Shown one piece after another: positions 33,288 through 42,770 of a stretch of 64,000 nt of DNA. The stretch is taken from NCBI GenBank assembly GCA_934643825.1, contig CAKUCW010000008.1:1-64000 (forward strand), read 5' to 3'. Position 1 is the first letter of the stretch, and each line of letters begins with the position of its first letter. The position numbers and the translations under genes are program-made. This DNA comes from an uncultured Clostridia bacterium. Lineage in GTDB: Bacteria; Bacillota; Clostridia; Christensenellales; Aristaeellaceae. Under the pieces are notes generated by a model, which saw nothing but the letters and a program-made list of their open reading frames with translations, made no database searches and was not told where the DNA came from.

Positions 33288-34145
33288 TTATTTCTTGCCT
33301 TTTTCTTCAATTATATGATGTATATTTGAATCTGGGCTTTGCAGAAAGTATGAGATTATTTCTGTATCCTCGATCCAATAGTTGAGCGACGACATACGGG
33401 TATAAAACAGAACCCTCGCTGCTGAACCGACAGCATTCACAGCCTCTTTAAGCGAGGTTTCCGGCAATACAGAGAACACTTTTGCTTTCATCGGATTTAG
33501 AACACGTTGCTGCTTTTCCTGTAACAATGTATAGATGTTTTCCGTCAGAAGCAATGTACGATCTTTGTATGCGTAGACAGTCAGATATCCGCCGATCATT
33601 ATCAAGGAAATGTTGATACATCTCCATGCCCATGCGGCATATAATCCGAATCCGATCATTGCACACCCGACGCCGATTCCCATAAGAGAGAGCGCGGTAA
33701 TCAGCTTTGACATGGGAAACAGATAGTATCCTGCACAAAATACAATACGCCCGCCATCCAAAGGAAGCACGGGCAGAAGATTCAGAATCATCATGCCCAA
33801 ATTGATGATGATGGCTTGGCGCAAACTTTCGTTTGTCATCCAGTGCAGCATAAGCGGCTGAGTTAAGAGAAGAATCATGGCATAATTTCCAAGCGGACCT
33901 GCCACTGCAAGGATACATCCTTTTAAGCCTTTTTGTGGGCTTTTCCCGGATTCATAGGTCATGACACCGCCAAATGGCGTGACATCCAATGTCGCAATGC
34001 GCTCCCCCAACCACTTGGCAGCAATCAAATGACTTGCCTCATGAGCAAACAGCGCCAGTAACGCGTGGATGCTGGTTTTAAACGAAGTAAATACGGTGAT
34101 CGCTGAGATATATACGACAAACGAAGGGTGAATTTTGATTTTCAA
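33288..34145 (-). CDS. spoIVFB: SpoIVFB-like intramembrane metalloprotease
   Basis: 285 residues from a TTG at 34145, just after the spoIVFA stop; longer starts would overlap spoIVFA. SpoIVFB is the site-2-type protease that cleaves pro-sigma-K in the mother cell. The zinc motif H35-E-A-S-H39 lies in LFAHEASHL within a membrane helix, and the third ligand is D130 in LPVLPLDGGRI. About six membrane segments are followed by a C-terminal cytosolic CBS-like part (~210-285). The start codon and lack of an independent ribosome site suggest translational coupling to spoIVFA. Confidence 0.9.
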   Translation of the reverse strand: MKIKIHPSFVVYISAITVFTSFKTSIHALLALFAHEASHLIAAKWLGERIATLDVTPFGGVMTYESGKSPQKGLKGCILAVAGPLGNYAMILLLTQPLMLHWMTNESLRQAIIINLGMMILNLLPVLPLDGGRIVFCAGYYLFPMSKLITALSLMGIGVGCAMIGFGLYAAWAWRCINISLIMIGGYLTVYAYKDRTLLLTENIYTLLQEKQQRVLNPMKAKVFSVLPETSLKEAVNAVGSAARVLFYTRMSSLNYWIEDTEIISYFLQSPDSNIHHIIEEKGKK

Positions 34146-34152
34146 GGCTGAA

Positions 34153-34800
34153 TTAATCGCCAAAGACCGGCATGACAGACAGACCATCTTTCCGCAGTTC
34201 AAACGCGGCAAATCCTGCGGTACAGCCGAGCGCCTGACCTGAAGTAACATCTTCCCCTTCGCTGACCAGCAGCTGTGTCAGACCGCTGTAAACCGATTCA
34301 TAACCGTTTCTGTGACGCAAGCGCACGGTGTATTCGTTCTTCCTGTTTTTTACAATATTCATAACTTCGCCGGCAAGACAGCTATTGATCTGACCGGTTT
34401 CTTCATATTCAAGCCATGGTTCGCTTTCGCTCCATGTATGTGTCGCCGGAACGTTCTGGTTCCATAATGCCGTACAGGTCACGGTTTCATCGCTGCCGGT
34501 CAAAAAGACCATTGCACTTTCCGGCAAGATTTTGCTTACGAATTGCAGCTTTCCAAGCGTGTCGTCGTAGTCAAACTGCGTGGTTACGTTGCCAAAGACA
34601 GACTGGATATCCTTGCCATAAATCTTTGGTGTAATTGCCGCAACACCTAAACAAAAAAAGGCGGCTGCCAGAGGAATTGACTTTCTCAGCAGCCGCTTAT
34701 CCCATTTCATGCGTTTATTTCGCGTTGGTTTGCCATCCCAGGTTTGCCGTTTGCGAGGCGTCATATGCCCCACAATCGTTTTGCTATTCCGATCATCCAC
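34153..34800 (-). CDS. spoIVFA: SpoIVFA-like regulator with M23/LytM domain
   Basis: 215 residues from a GTG at 34800 with AGGGGGG upstream. SpoIVFA anchors and inhibits SpoIVFB in the outer forespore membrane. A basic N-terminal segment (1-40) precedes one membrane helix (~41-57). The external part ends in a degenerate LytM-like fold (GEVMNIVKNRKNEYTVRLRHRNGYESVYSGL, then LVSEGEDVTSGQALG). The metal-binding HxH set of active M23 peptidases is incomplete, as in other SpoIVFA proteins, so a binding role is expected. Its neighbours match the mre-min-spoIVF order of Bacillus. Confidence 0.85.
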   Translation of the reverse strand: MDDRNSKTIVGHMTPRKRQTWDGKPTRNKRMKWDKRLLRKSIPLAAAFFCLGVAAITPKIYGKDIQSVFGNVTTQFDYDDTLGKLQFVSKILPESAMVFLTGSDETVTCTALWNQNVPATHTWSESEPWLEYEETGQINSCLAGEVMNIVKNRKNEYTVRLRHRNGYESVYSGLTQLLVSEGEDVTSGQALGCTAGFAAFELRKDGLSVMPVFGD

Positions 34801-34862
34801 CCAGATATCCCCCCTGCTTTAATCTTCTGCAAAACCCTATGCAGGAGATCAAAACGGAAGAA

Positions 34863-36032
34863 CTACGAGCGTTTCGTTTTCAAGTCAACGGAACTCTTGT
34901 ATTTTGTTACATTTAATACCAGACCTATACCAGCCATGTTCACAACGAGGTTTGTTCCACCGTAACTGATAAACGGCAACGGAATGCCCGTGATCGGCAT
35001 AACACCGATGCACATACCGATATTCTCAAACACATGGAAGAGAAGCATCGCCATAACGCCGATGATAATCAGCTGACCAAATTTATCGTTAGTATGAAAT
35101 GCCAGCAACAGCATGCGATAAATAACGAAAGCATACAGCGCCAGCAAAACCATCGCGCCGATGAAGCCGAGCGTTTCACCGACGACTGAAAAGATAAAGT
35201 CAGTATGGTTCTCCGGAACATAGTTCAAATGCGTCAATGTTCCCTCTGCCCATGCGCCCTTTCCGTATAATCCGCCGGAGCCAACCGTAATTTTTGAGTT
35301 GACGATCTGATAACTGCTTCCGGTCGGATCAGATTCCGGATGAATGAACGCAACCAGACGCAGCCAACGGAAGTTATTCGTTGAAGCTAAGTAGAAGATG
35401 ACCGGCGTGATTCCTGCTGCAACAAGACAACCCAGCGTGATCATCCACCGCATTTCAAAGCCTGAAACAAACAGCAGCGCAACAAAAATAACGCAGAAAA
35501 CCATCAGCGTTCCGACGTCCGGCTGGAGCAGAATGAGCAATGCCGGAATGCCGAAGTGCATACATATATAGATAAAATAACGGAAATTGGGAATAGGTCT
35601 ATCCGGATATTTCGTAAGTGCTTTGGATAGCGTAATAATCAGCGCCAGTTTTGCCAACTCAGAAGGCTGAAAGGTTCGATCCAGAAACTGGAACCAGCCT
35701 TTTACGCCGTTGATCTTGGAGGTTGTCAAAACCAATCCCAGCAAAAGCACATCAACGGAATAGATCACGGGCCACAGACGACCAATAATGTCATATTTAA
35801 CCGTCATGATGATGGCTATAACCACCATGCTGACAATAACCCACATCAGCTGCAAACGACCGTTGTTTGCGTCCATAACCAGATCCTGAAGGGAACGGTC
35901 GGAGCCTAGCGAAGGATCATAGTTTGCAATTGTTATCGCAAGCACGCCATAAAGCGCAAGCAGATAGCCTGCAATGAGCAGCGGCCAGTCAAAATGCGGC
36001 TTGGATAACCGGTTGTTTTCCGAAAATAGCAT
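34863..36032 (-). CDS. rodA: SEDS glycosyltransferase RodA
   Basis: 389 residues with about ten membrane segments. RodA polymerises lipid II into glycan strands for cell elongation, working with PBP2. SEDS hallmarks are GVKGWFQFLDRTFQPSELAKLALI, LLQPDVGTLMVF, the catalytic-Asp region VPENHTDFIFSVVGE, and GIPLPFISYGGTNLV. AAGGAGATC precedes the ATG. PBP2 is two genes upstream, with the MinD-like gene in between, consistent with RodA rather than FtsW. Confidence 0.93.
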   Translation of the reverse strand: MLFSENNRLSKPHFDWPLLIAGYLLALYGVLAITIANYDPSLGSDRSLQDLVMDANNGRLQLMWVIVSMVVIAIIMTVKYDIIGRLWPVIYSVDVLLLGLVLTTSKINGVKGWFQFLDRTFQPSELAKLALIITLSKALTKYPDRPIPNFRYFIYICMHFGIPALLILLQPDVGTLMVFCVIFVALLFVSGFEMRWMITLGCLVAAGITPVIFYLASTNNFRWLRLVAFIHPESDPTGSSYQIVNSKITVGSGGLYGKGAWAEGTLTHLNYVPENHTDFIFSVVGETLGFIGAMVLLALYAFVIYRMLLLAFHTNDKFGQLIIIGVMAMLLFHVFENIGMCIGVMPITGIPLPFISYGGTNLVVNMAGIGLVLNVTKYKSSVDLKTKRS

Positions 36033-36047
36033 GTAATGATCTCCTTG

Positions 36048-36761
36048 TTATTCGATGTCGCCGAGCAGGGTATCCATCAACTGATGCAATGCTTGTTGAG
36101 CCGGACCGCCGCTTTCTATTGCAGAGCGCCCTTTTAGCGCAGCAAACGCGATGCTGTCATCCTCCGGAACACACCCTGCCAGCATACAATCCAGTGTCAT
36201 TTCAACGGTTTTTGCGTCATATTGTATGTCTTTTCGGACATAAGCGGGAACAGAGCGATTAACGATAAGCCAGCGTTGTTCTCTCCCCCCGGTTGTCCGC
36301 ATCATGAGGCGCTCACTGGCTCGAATCGAAGCGTCGTCCGGCGTTGTAACGATGAGCCTGCAATCATTCTCATTCAGCATTCCATCCGTCCATGCGGTTT
36401 CTCCAGTGGGAAAATCGATAACAACAACATCACACAGCGAGTGAAGCGCAAGTAATATACTGTTCAATTCTCCGATCGGAATATCATCATAGAGTGAAGC
36501 GCAGGCAAATGAAAGGTTTTCATAACGAGGAACCTTATACAGCGTACTTTCGAGGCTGGTCTGCTGACAGCAAACATCAGCCAAATCAAGTACGACAACG
36601 CTTTCCATCCCAAGCGCTAAATCGCAGGATCGTGAAACGCCGGAAGCATCCAGCAGAATCGTCTTTCTTCCCTGCTTTGCAGCACTGATAGCAAGCGATA
36701 ACGCTATCATGGATTTTCCAACGCCGCCCTTTCCAGAGCTGACAGCGAACATTTTAGCCAT
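36048..36761 (-). CDS. MinD/ParA-like deviant Walker ATPase
   Basis: 237 residues. The deviant Walker A is G10-KGGVGKS17 in VSSGKGGVGKSMIALSLA; DLALGME and VVVIDFPTGETAWT (Walker B region) follow. This matches the MinD/FleN branch of P-loop ATPases that act on membranes. It is shorter than MinD (~265), and the C-terminus (ALHQLMDTLLGDIE) lacks the basic amphipathic helix used by MinD for membrane binding. No minC or minE is nearby. Its position between PBP2 and RodA corresponds to minD in the Bacillus mreBCD-minCD-spoIVF cluster. Confidence 0.82.
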   Translation of the reverse strand: MAKMFAVSSGKGGVGKSMIALSLAISAAKQGRKTILLDASGVSRSCDLALGMESVVVLDLADVCCQQTSLESTLYKVPRYENLSFACASLYDDIPIGELNSILLALHSLCDVVVIDFPTGETAWTDGMLNENDCRLIVTTPDDASIRASERLMMRTTGGREQRWLIVNRSVPAYVRKDIQYDAKTVEMTLDCMLAGCVPEDDSIAFAALKGRSAIESGGPAQQALHQLMDTLLGDIE

Positions 36762-36782
36762 TCTTTTATTCCTGATAGTCGA

Positions 36783-39320
36783 TCAATAAGCCAAAGAGTT
36801 GGAGGGCGCCATGATGTCCTCCCCGTCAAGCGTTCTGTGTTCCAAATAGTAATTCAGAACTTCACGAATCGTTACAGAACAATAAGATCCGCTGTATCCA
36901 TGAGGAATATACACGCAGACTGCGATTTCCGGATTTTCATACGGTGCAAACGCGACCATCCACGCGTTGTTTTCAAGGTCAATGGTCGTCTTTTCTGCCG
37001 TACCGGTCTTTGCACCCATGTTGTTTCGAACGTCATCATATTCGACATCACGGAAGAACTTCGTTGCAGTACCGTCATCACCGGCAACGCCATGCATTCC
37101 TTTGCGCAGAGCCGCCAGATATTCAGCAACGCCCTCCCCCTCGATTTCCGAAGCCAGAATCGGCGTGCTTTCGCTGAGAACTTCGCCATCCGGAGAAATG
37201 ATGGAGTCAATCAGCCGCAAATCATATACCTTACCACCGTTTGCAACAGCGGCAACATATCGCGCCATCGCAACCGGTGTAACAGTTGTGATGGACTGAC
37301 CGACCGCTGCCATAATTGCCTCCGAACCGCCCCATTTAATTTCGTTCAGCATGATGAATGTATCACCGGCAACAATCTGCAAATAAACCAATTCGCGGGG
37401 CATATCGAGCTCTTCCATCAGAATCGTACGAATCTCCGGAAGCCAGTCACCCTGGTTATAATCGACTGCCATATCCATCAGCCGCTTAACACATTTGTTC
37501 AGTTTTTCCTCGTCGAATGTCATGTTATAGTCTTCGCCGACTTCGATGAGATGCTGTTTAATGTGGTTAAAGACAATAGACGGACGCCACGTCGATTGCT
37601 CAGAAGCGCTGATTGCCTTGTTCTTATCGTAAAGAGTCGTTTGACTGGCAACGTAGCCCTGAAGCTCGCCCGGCAGGTCAATGCCCGTCTTGGTTGTCAA
37701 GCCATAGAGTGCGGCGGTTTTATACAGCTGGTCGTCTGTATGTTCATATAGACGCGATCCGACTGTATAGAAGAAGTAGTTACAGGAGTATGTCAATCCC
37801 TCTACGACAGTCAAATCCGCGTGTTTAAACAGCAGCTTCTGGTTCAGCCAGCAGCGCGGTGGATTTGTCTGGTCATACTTATCAAATTTTCCAAGGTCGC
37901 TGATGGTTTCCGTCAGAGTAAGCTGTCCATGCAGCAAGCCGGCGGTCGCCGTCACCATCTTGAAAATCGAACCCGGCGTATCACGAGAGCCGATGGCGTA
38001 GTTGACCAGCGGATTTCGGGAGTCGAGCAGAATATTGGCAGCAGCTTCACCGCCGACGATAAAAGCATTCGGGTCATAGGGCGGATAGCTTGCCAGCGCA
38101 AGAACTCGTCCTTCCATATCAATGACGACAACGGCGCCTTTTTCTGCCAATTCAATAGGACTGGTTTCAAAATCACGCGTAGTTCCCTGCAAATCTGCCT
38201 TGTTGGCATCCAGCCATACGTCGCTTTTAAGCAGCCGCTCCTGTTGATCGCGAATATAATTGATATTCTCTTCGAGCGCCGATTCCGCAATGCGCTGGAG
38301 ATTGGTGTCGATGGTCAGTTTGATGTTGTTGCCGTCCGTTGCTTCTGTGGTCGAAAGCGTTCGGCTTACTGCGCCGTATCGGTCGATTTCAACCACTCGT
38401 TTGCCCACTCGCTGCGTCGTGCAAGGGGTCAACCAGTCTTCCATGGTTTTTTCTACACCATCCAGACCGATCAAATCCGACAGTGCGTATCCCTTGTCCT
38501 TGTAGGAAGCGTAATAGGTATCGTAATTCTGAATCTTTCCGATGTAGCCAATGACATGACAAGCGAGCGTTCCGTTCGGATAAACGCGCTGCGTGCTGAC
38601 AGAAACACTGATGCCCTCCATCGTCAGCGCTTTTGCCTCGATCTCGATGACCGTTTCCCAGCTGACGTTGGATGCAATAGTGATCGGCTGAGAAAGGAAC
38701 GCATTGTTCTGCATCGTTTCCCAGACACCCAGAATCTGAATCTTCTTTTCCGTACTCAGTTCGTCCGGAATACGGTATTTCTTGCACAGCGCAGTGAAAA
38801 GTTCCTGCTGAGGGTATGCGGTTGTGCTGCTCACATAGAAGTTGCTGCGCCACATCTTTTCACGTGCATCCTGCTGCGCCTGAGTATAGCTGTTATTGTT
38901 CCAAGTAAAAATCCACAGACCCGTCATTTCATCCTGTTTAAGAGAAAACGACGTGTTCAGCGTTCCGCCATTTTTTTCAATAATATCAATTACGTTGATA
39001 ATCGCGTTGGTATAAACTTTATACTGGCTGATTGTCTTGCCGGTTTCGCTGTCGATATCGGTTGGCGTATAATTCGGGTCGCGATAAAACTGGACATTAT
39101 AAATCTGCTTATCATAAGCAAGCGTCAACGAATTGACATCCATGATCGTGCCGCGTGAGCCCTGACTGGTAATGGTCTTAGTCTTTTTGCTTTCCGCACT
39201 TGACAGATTATCCTCATAATCAGCAATCTGCAAATTGAATAATCGAACGATCAGCACACCGAATAATAACGCAATGACGCATGCGATCGTGATATACCGT
39301 GCCCTATACTTGTTAGCCAC
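36783..39320 (-). CDS. mrdA: Penicillin-binding protein 2 (class B transpeptidase, elongation)
   Basis: 845 residues. It has an N-terminal membrane anchor (~8-30), a pedestal domain (~50-320) with GSRGTIMDVNSLTLAYD, and a transpeptidase domain with S451-I-F-K454 (TPGSIFK), S512-C-N514 and K771-T-G773 (GAKTGTAEKT). It cross-links peptidoglycan with RodA during elongation. It is longer than the typical ~650-700. Extra sequence includes an insertion at about 575-665 between the second and third motifs, helical and rich in Met, Glu and Asp. The cluster context with mreBCD and rodA supports mrdA rather than a division PBP. Confidence 0.92.
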   Translation of the reverse strand: MANKYRARYITIACVIALLFGVLIVRLFNLQIADYEDNLSSAESKKTKTITSQGSRGTIMDVNSLTLAYDKQIYNVQFYRDPNYTPTDIDSETGKTISQYKVYTNAIINVIDIIEKNGGTLNTSFSLKQDEMTGLWIFTWNNNSYTQAQQDAREKMWRSNFYVSSTTAYPQQELFTALCKKYRIPDELSTEKKIQILGVWETMQNNAFLSQPITIASNVSWETVIEIEAKALTMEGISVSVSTQRVYPNGTLACHVIGYIGKIQNYDTYYASYKDKGYALSDLIGLDGVEKTMEDWLTPCTTQRVGKRVVEIDRYGAVSRTLSTTEATDGNNIKLTIDTNLQRIAESALEENINYIRDQQERLLKSDVWLDANKADLQGTTRDFETSPIELAEKGAVVVIDMEGRVLALASYPPYDPNAFIVGGEAAANILLDSRNPLVNYAIGSRDTPGSIFKMVTATAGLLHGQLTLTETISDLGKFDKYDQTNPPRCWLNQKLLFKHADLTVVEGLTYSCNYFFYTVGSRLYEHTDDQLYKTAALYGLTTKTGIDLPGELQGYVASQTTLYDKNKAISASEQSTWRPSIVFNHIKQHLIEVGEDYNMTFDEEKLNKCVKRLMDMAVDYNQGDWLPEIRTILMEELDMPRELVYLQIVAGDTFIMLNEIKWGGSEAIMAAVGQSITTVTPVAMARYVAAVANGGKVYDLRLIDSIISPDGEVLSESTPILASEIEGEGVAEYLAALRKGMHGVAGDDGTATKFFRDVEYDDVRNNMGAKTGTAEKTTIDLENNAWMVAFAPYENPEIAVCVYIPHGYSGSYCSVTIREVLNYYLEHRTLDGEDIMAPSNSLAY

Positions 39321-39344
39321 AGCCTTATAATACCTCCAAACTGC

Positions 39345-39905
39345 TTAACGCTTGCGACCTGCTTCCTCTGAATCTCCCAACCAGTCTATGCTTTTCTTTT
39401 TTCGCGTGATATGAACGCGCATGATTTTGTTCTGAATCAAAGAACAAGGCAGAATCATGACAGCACTGTATGCGCTGCACAGCAATGCCCGCAAAAGGGT
39501 TACGATGCTCTGCTCCGCACCAATGAGGAACAGATAACCGATATAAACGATTTCTCTGACCAGAACGAGAGAAAAGCAGATGACGATCAATTCAAAATAG
39601 CTTTTGTGTTTAAGGCGGTGAAGCTTTTTTCTCGTAGCATCACGCAGCATGGCGGCTGCCCAGCCGATAAATGTGTAGCAGACTAGGTTGATTGCCAATA
39701 CATATCCAACACTGGCATCGTAGAGCAGTGCCATAACGCTGCCGGCGCAAAATCCCCCATACGGACCGGTATAACCCGTCAGCAACACCAGAAAAACGGT
39801 CAGCATATCCGGCGCCACACCTGCGATTCGGATATATTTGACTAAATCAGTCTGACAGATACACGCCAGAATCACGGTAAAAACGATTCTTATTGCTCTT
39901 GACAT
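39345..39905 (-). CDS. mreD: Rod-shape-determining protein MreD
   Basis: 186 residues with five to six predicted membrane helices, in the fixed position after mreC. MreD links MreC to the RodA/PBP2 elongation machinery. The family is poorly conserved in sequence; the APDMLTVFLVLLTGYTGPYGGFCAG segment and length fit. The C-terminus is basic and polar. Confidence 0.85.
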   Translation of the reverse strand: MSRAIRIVFTVILACICQTDLVKYIRIAGVAPDMLTVFLVLLTGYTGPYGGFCAGSVMALLYDASVGYVLAINLVCYTFIGWAAAMLRDATRKKLHRLKHKSYFELIVICFSLVLVREIVYIGYLFLIGAEQSIVTLLRALLCSAYSAVMILPCSLIQNKIMRVHITRKKKSIDWLGDSEEAGRKR

Positions 39906-39930
39906 GTTTGTTCACCTCTCATGTCAGCGC

Positions 39931-41082
39931 TTAAAAATCTTCCGGGAAAACGTCGTCGTCATCGTCCATCCAAGCAGAATCCGGCGTTTCCTCCGGAGAT
40001 TCAGGTGTGGGCGTTATTTCGACAAAACGTTCTGCCAAATCACCCATGGCTTCTTCGTCAACGATAAAGTCCACAGATTCCGGAGTCGGGGCAGGCGTCG
40101 CCTTGCCCGGTGCATCCGGAAGCGGCACAGGCGTGGAGTTCGTCAGACGATCCTCTTCGATAACGGCTTGCGGACGCGCAGTCGCAACCGGCGCAATGAT
40201 GATTTCGGTGTTATCGTAGTTGTCCGGCATATCCTCAACATCTGCATAGTAACGAAGAACAAGCACATTTTCGATATGCTCAAAATCTGCCGCCGGCTCG
40301 ACAACGATATAGTGTTTGCTGTCTTCGATGGCACGGGTGCTCTCTCTGACGTAACCGATCAGAAGTCCTTTCGGGAACGAAACGCCGACACCCGACGTGA
40401 TTACGCGATCACCCGGTCTGGGAATGCTGTCCGCAGAGAGGTAGTACATTCTGCAAAGTGGCTCTCCTGTGCTTCCGAGCGTACCTTTAACAGCTCCCTG
40501 ATCACGGCTGCTTTCGATCAAAGCCGCAAGGCTTGCCTGATCGTCGATGATGGTGATCACCTTTGCCGTTTTATCAAAAACTTCATAGGTATAACCAACA
40601 AGACCTTCAGAGGTAATAACAGCCATCTGAGTGTCAACGCCATCGTTTTTTCCTTTGTTTATCGTAAAAGTTGAGAAGTAGTTGCCTGTTTCGCTGGCAA
40701 TAACACGAGCCAGAACGGGATTCATGGATGAACGATCTTCGTATTCGCCCAGAAGTGCCCGCAGCTGCGTATTTTCTTCTTCCAGCTCTTCATAGAGAAT
40801 GCTGCGGAGTGTCAGCTCATCGTTCTGCGCCTTCAGCTGATTATACTCATACTCGATATTACTTCTGAGCTTCACGCGATACAAATAATTGGATATCGAG
40901 TGGGTGATCTGGGAAACAGCTCCCTGAATGGGCGTTATGATACGCGAAAGAGCGCTTTCCGGGGATAAGGATATCAAAGAACCGGTTGACTGGCTATATG
41001 CTGTCAGCGCCATCAGCGCAATCAGAACCAGAACGATGGTTCTGCGGATAAAATTGTATAATACAGGATGTTTATTCTTCAT
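39931..41082 (-). CDS. mreC: Rod-shape-determining protein MreC
   Basis: 383 residues. It has a single N-terminal membrane helix (~12-30), a coiled coil (~65-110, YNQLKAQNDELTLRSILYEELEEEN), and the MreC beta-barrel domain (~115-275) with ARVIASETGNYFSTFTINKGKNDGV and GDRVITSGVGVSFPKGLLIG. MreC activates PBP2/RodA outside the membrane. The C-terminal ~100 residues are an unusual Pro/Thr/Asp-rich tail ending in a run of Asp, probably disordered. Confidence 0.92.
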   Translation of the reverse strand: MKNKHPVLYNFIRRTIVLVLIALMALTAYSQSTGSLISLSPESALSRIITPIQGAVSQITHSISNYLYRVKLRSNIEYEYNQLKAQNDELTLRSILYEELEEENTQLRALLGEYEDRSSMNPVLARVIASETGNYFSTFTINKGKNDGVDTQMAVITSEGLVGYTYEVFDKTAKVITIIDDQASLAALIESSRDQGAVKGTLGSTGEPLCRMYYLSADSIPRPGDRVITSGVGVSFPKGLLIGYVRESTRAIEDSKHYIVVEPAADFEHIENVLVLRYYADVEDMPDNYDNTEIIIAPVATARPQAVIEEDRLTNSTPVPLPDAPGKATPAPTPESVDFIVDEEAMGDLAERFVEITPTPESPEETPDSAWMDDDDDVFPEDF

Positions 41083-41113
41083 CGCTTGCCTTCCTTGCGA
41101 ATCGTTGACCGCG

Positions 41114-42145
41114 TCATTCAGCTCTGCCTATTACGCCGCCCAGCATATCAAAATGATCCGCCATGTAACCGGCGCCCAGCGTTGTGCATTCCCCTGCGTC
41201 TCTTGCAACAGATACCGGCACACCAAATTCCGTTGCGATCATCGTATCCAAATTGGGCAGTGCGGCAGATCCGCCCGTCAGATAGATGCCGTTTTGCAGG
41301 ATATCCGAGCAAAGTTCAGGCGGAACGCGCCCGAGAACCCATTTGATTGCGCCGAGTATTTCCTGCAACGGTTCGTAAATGGCTTCGCTGACCTTGGACA
41401 TATCAATATCGACTGTCAAAGGCATACCTGTGGCAATATCGCGTCCGCGCACAACGGCAATATGTTCCATTTTTTTGTCACTTCGCACGTCGGCTAAGTC
41501 AAATTTGATTTGCTCAGCAACGCGATCCGTAACCAGAATGGCATGCTGCTTTTTCAAAAATCCGGAGATTGCTTCGTCGATTTTGTTGCCAGCTACCCGA
41601 ATGGAATGCGATAAGACAACGCCGCCCATTGACACGAGGGCAACTTCCGTCGTGCCTCCGCCGATATCGACGACAAAACTCCCCTGCGGCTCGTATACGG
41701 GCAAACCGGTTCCGAGCGCAGCGGCGAATGCTTGTTCAACGACGAAAATTTGACGCGCACCGATTTTTTCCATCGTATTGATAACCGCACGCCGCTCGAC
41801 TTTGCTTACGTCACCGGGCATCGTCACAACCACACGCGGTCTGACAAACCGACGCGTACCGATGGCTTTGCTGACGAAATAATGGATCATGATTTGAGCC
41901 ATTTCATAGTCAACAATGACGCCGTCGCGCAGGGGGTGTATTACACGAATATTGCCGCCGGATCGCCCGATCATCTCTTCCGCACTGTCGCCGACCGCCA
42001 CAATGTTATTGCGAGTGTTTTCTCCACGCGTAATGACAACGGAAGGTTCGTTGACCACGATACCCTTGTCTTTTACATAAACTCTTGTATTGTTCGTTCC
42101 GATATCAATCGCAATATCCGGAGAAACAAACTGAAAACCCGCCAT
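41114..42145 (-). CDS. mreB: Rod-shape-determining protein MreB
   Basis: 343 residues. MreB is the actin-like scaffold that positions wall synthesis. Actin-fold motifs are IAIDIGTNNTRVYV (phosphate 1, with a divergent TNNTR), VVDIGGGTTEVALVSMGG (phosphate 2) and the adenosine motif IYLTGGSAALPN. AGGAG precedes the ATG, which overlaps the maf stop by one base (TAATG). Confidence 0.95.
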   Translation of the reverse strand: MAGFQFVSPDIAIDIGTNNTRVYVKDKGIVVNEPSVVITRGENTRNNIVAVGDSAEEMIGRSGGNIRVIHPLRDGVIVDYEMAQIMIHYFVSKAIGTRRFVRPRVVVTMPGDVSKVERRAVINTMEKIGARQIFVVEQAFAAALGTGLPVYEPQGSFVVDIGGGTTEVALVSMGGVVLSHSIRVAGNKIDEAISGFLKKQHAILVTDRVAEQIKFDLADVRSDKKMEHIAVVRGRDIATGMPLTVDIDMSKVSEAIYEPLQEILGAIKWVLGRVPPELCSDILQNGIYLTGGSAALPNLDTMIATEFGVPVSVARDAGECTTLGAGYMADHFDMLGGVIGRAE

Positions 42146-42735
42146 TAAATAACTCCTCGTTCTGTCATCCCGTTCAGCTGAAGCAGCATAGTCCTCAGCA
42201 TGGTCATAGGCAAACCGACGACATTGGAGTATGAGCCGTCAATCCTGTCGATAAACATGCCGCCTTGACCTTGAATTGCATAAGCGCCCGCCTTATCGAG
42301 CGGTTCACCCGTGGCAATATAGGCGTCCATTTCCTGTTCGGTCATCGAAGTCATATGAACGCGAGTTCGATCCACATTGCGAAGCACTCTTCCGCTATTG
42401 GTATTGATTAAAGTAATACCGGTGTAAACATTGTGCCAATTATCCGCCAATGCCGTCAGCATTTCTTTTGCACGTTCAGGCGTATGCGGTTTTCCCAGCG
42501 CTTCATCTGCAAAGACGAGCGTATCCGCTGCAAGGATAACCGAGTCCGGGTGACGAGCTGCAACAGCTACGGCCTTTCTTCTGGAAATCTCCAAAACGGT
42601 TTCCGCCGGACGTCCTACATAATTCTCATCAACATCCGGAGAATCAATAGTATATATCAGACCCATTTGATCGAGCAATTCACGCCGTCTGGGTGAACCG
42701 GACGCCAAGATCAAAGGGAATTCAGGCTGCATCAT
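42145..42735 (-). CDS. maf: Maf family nucleotide pyrophosphatase
   Basis: 196 residues from the ATG at 42735 (GGGAGG 7 bases upstream). Maf proteins hydrolyse non-canonical or selected nucleoside triphosphates to monophosphates. Conserved segments are LILASGSPRRRELLDQMG, VILAADTLVFAD, GKPHTPERAKEML and GAYAIQGQGGMFIDRIDGSYSNVVGLP. Maf leads the mre operon as in Bacillus and is transcribed from the extended -10 promoter upstream. Confidence 0.94.
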   Translation of the reverse strand: MMQPEFPLILASGSPRRRELLDQMGLIYTIDSPDVDENYVGRPAETVLEISRRKAVAVAARHPDSVILAADTLVFADEALGKPHTPERAKEMLTALADNWHNVYTGITLINTNSGRVLRNVDRTRVHMTSMTEQEMDAYIATGEPLDKAGAYAIQGQGGMFIDRIDGSYSNVVGLPMTMLRTMLLQLNGMTERGVI

Positions 42736-42770
42736 GGCATAACCTCCCAAATCTTATTCACTGATTCTTT

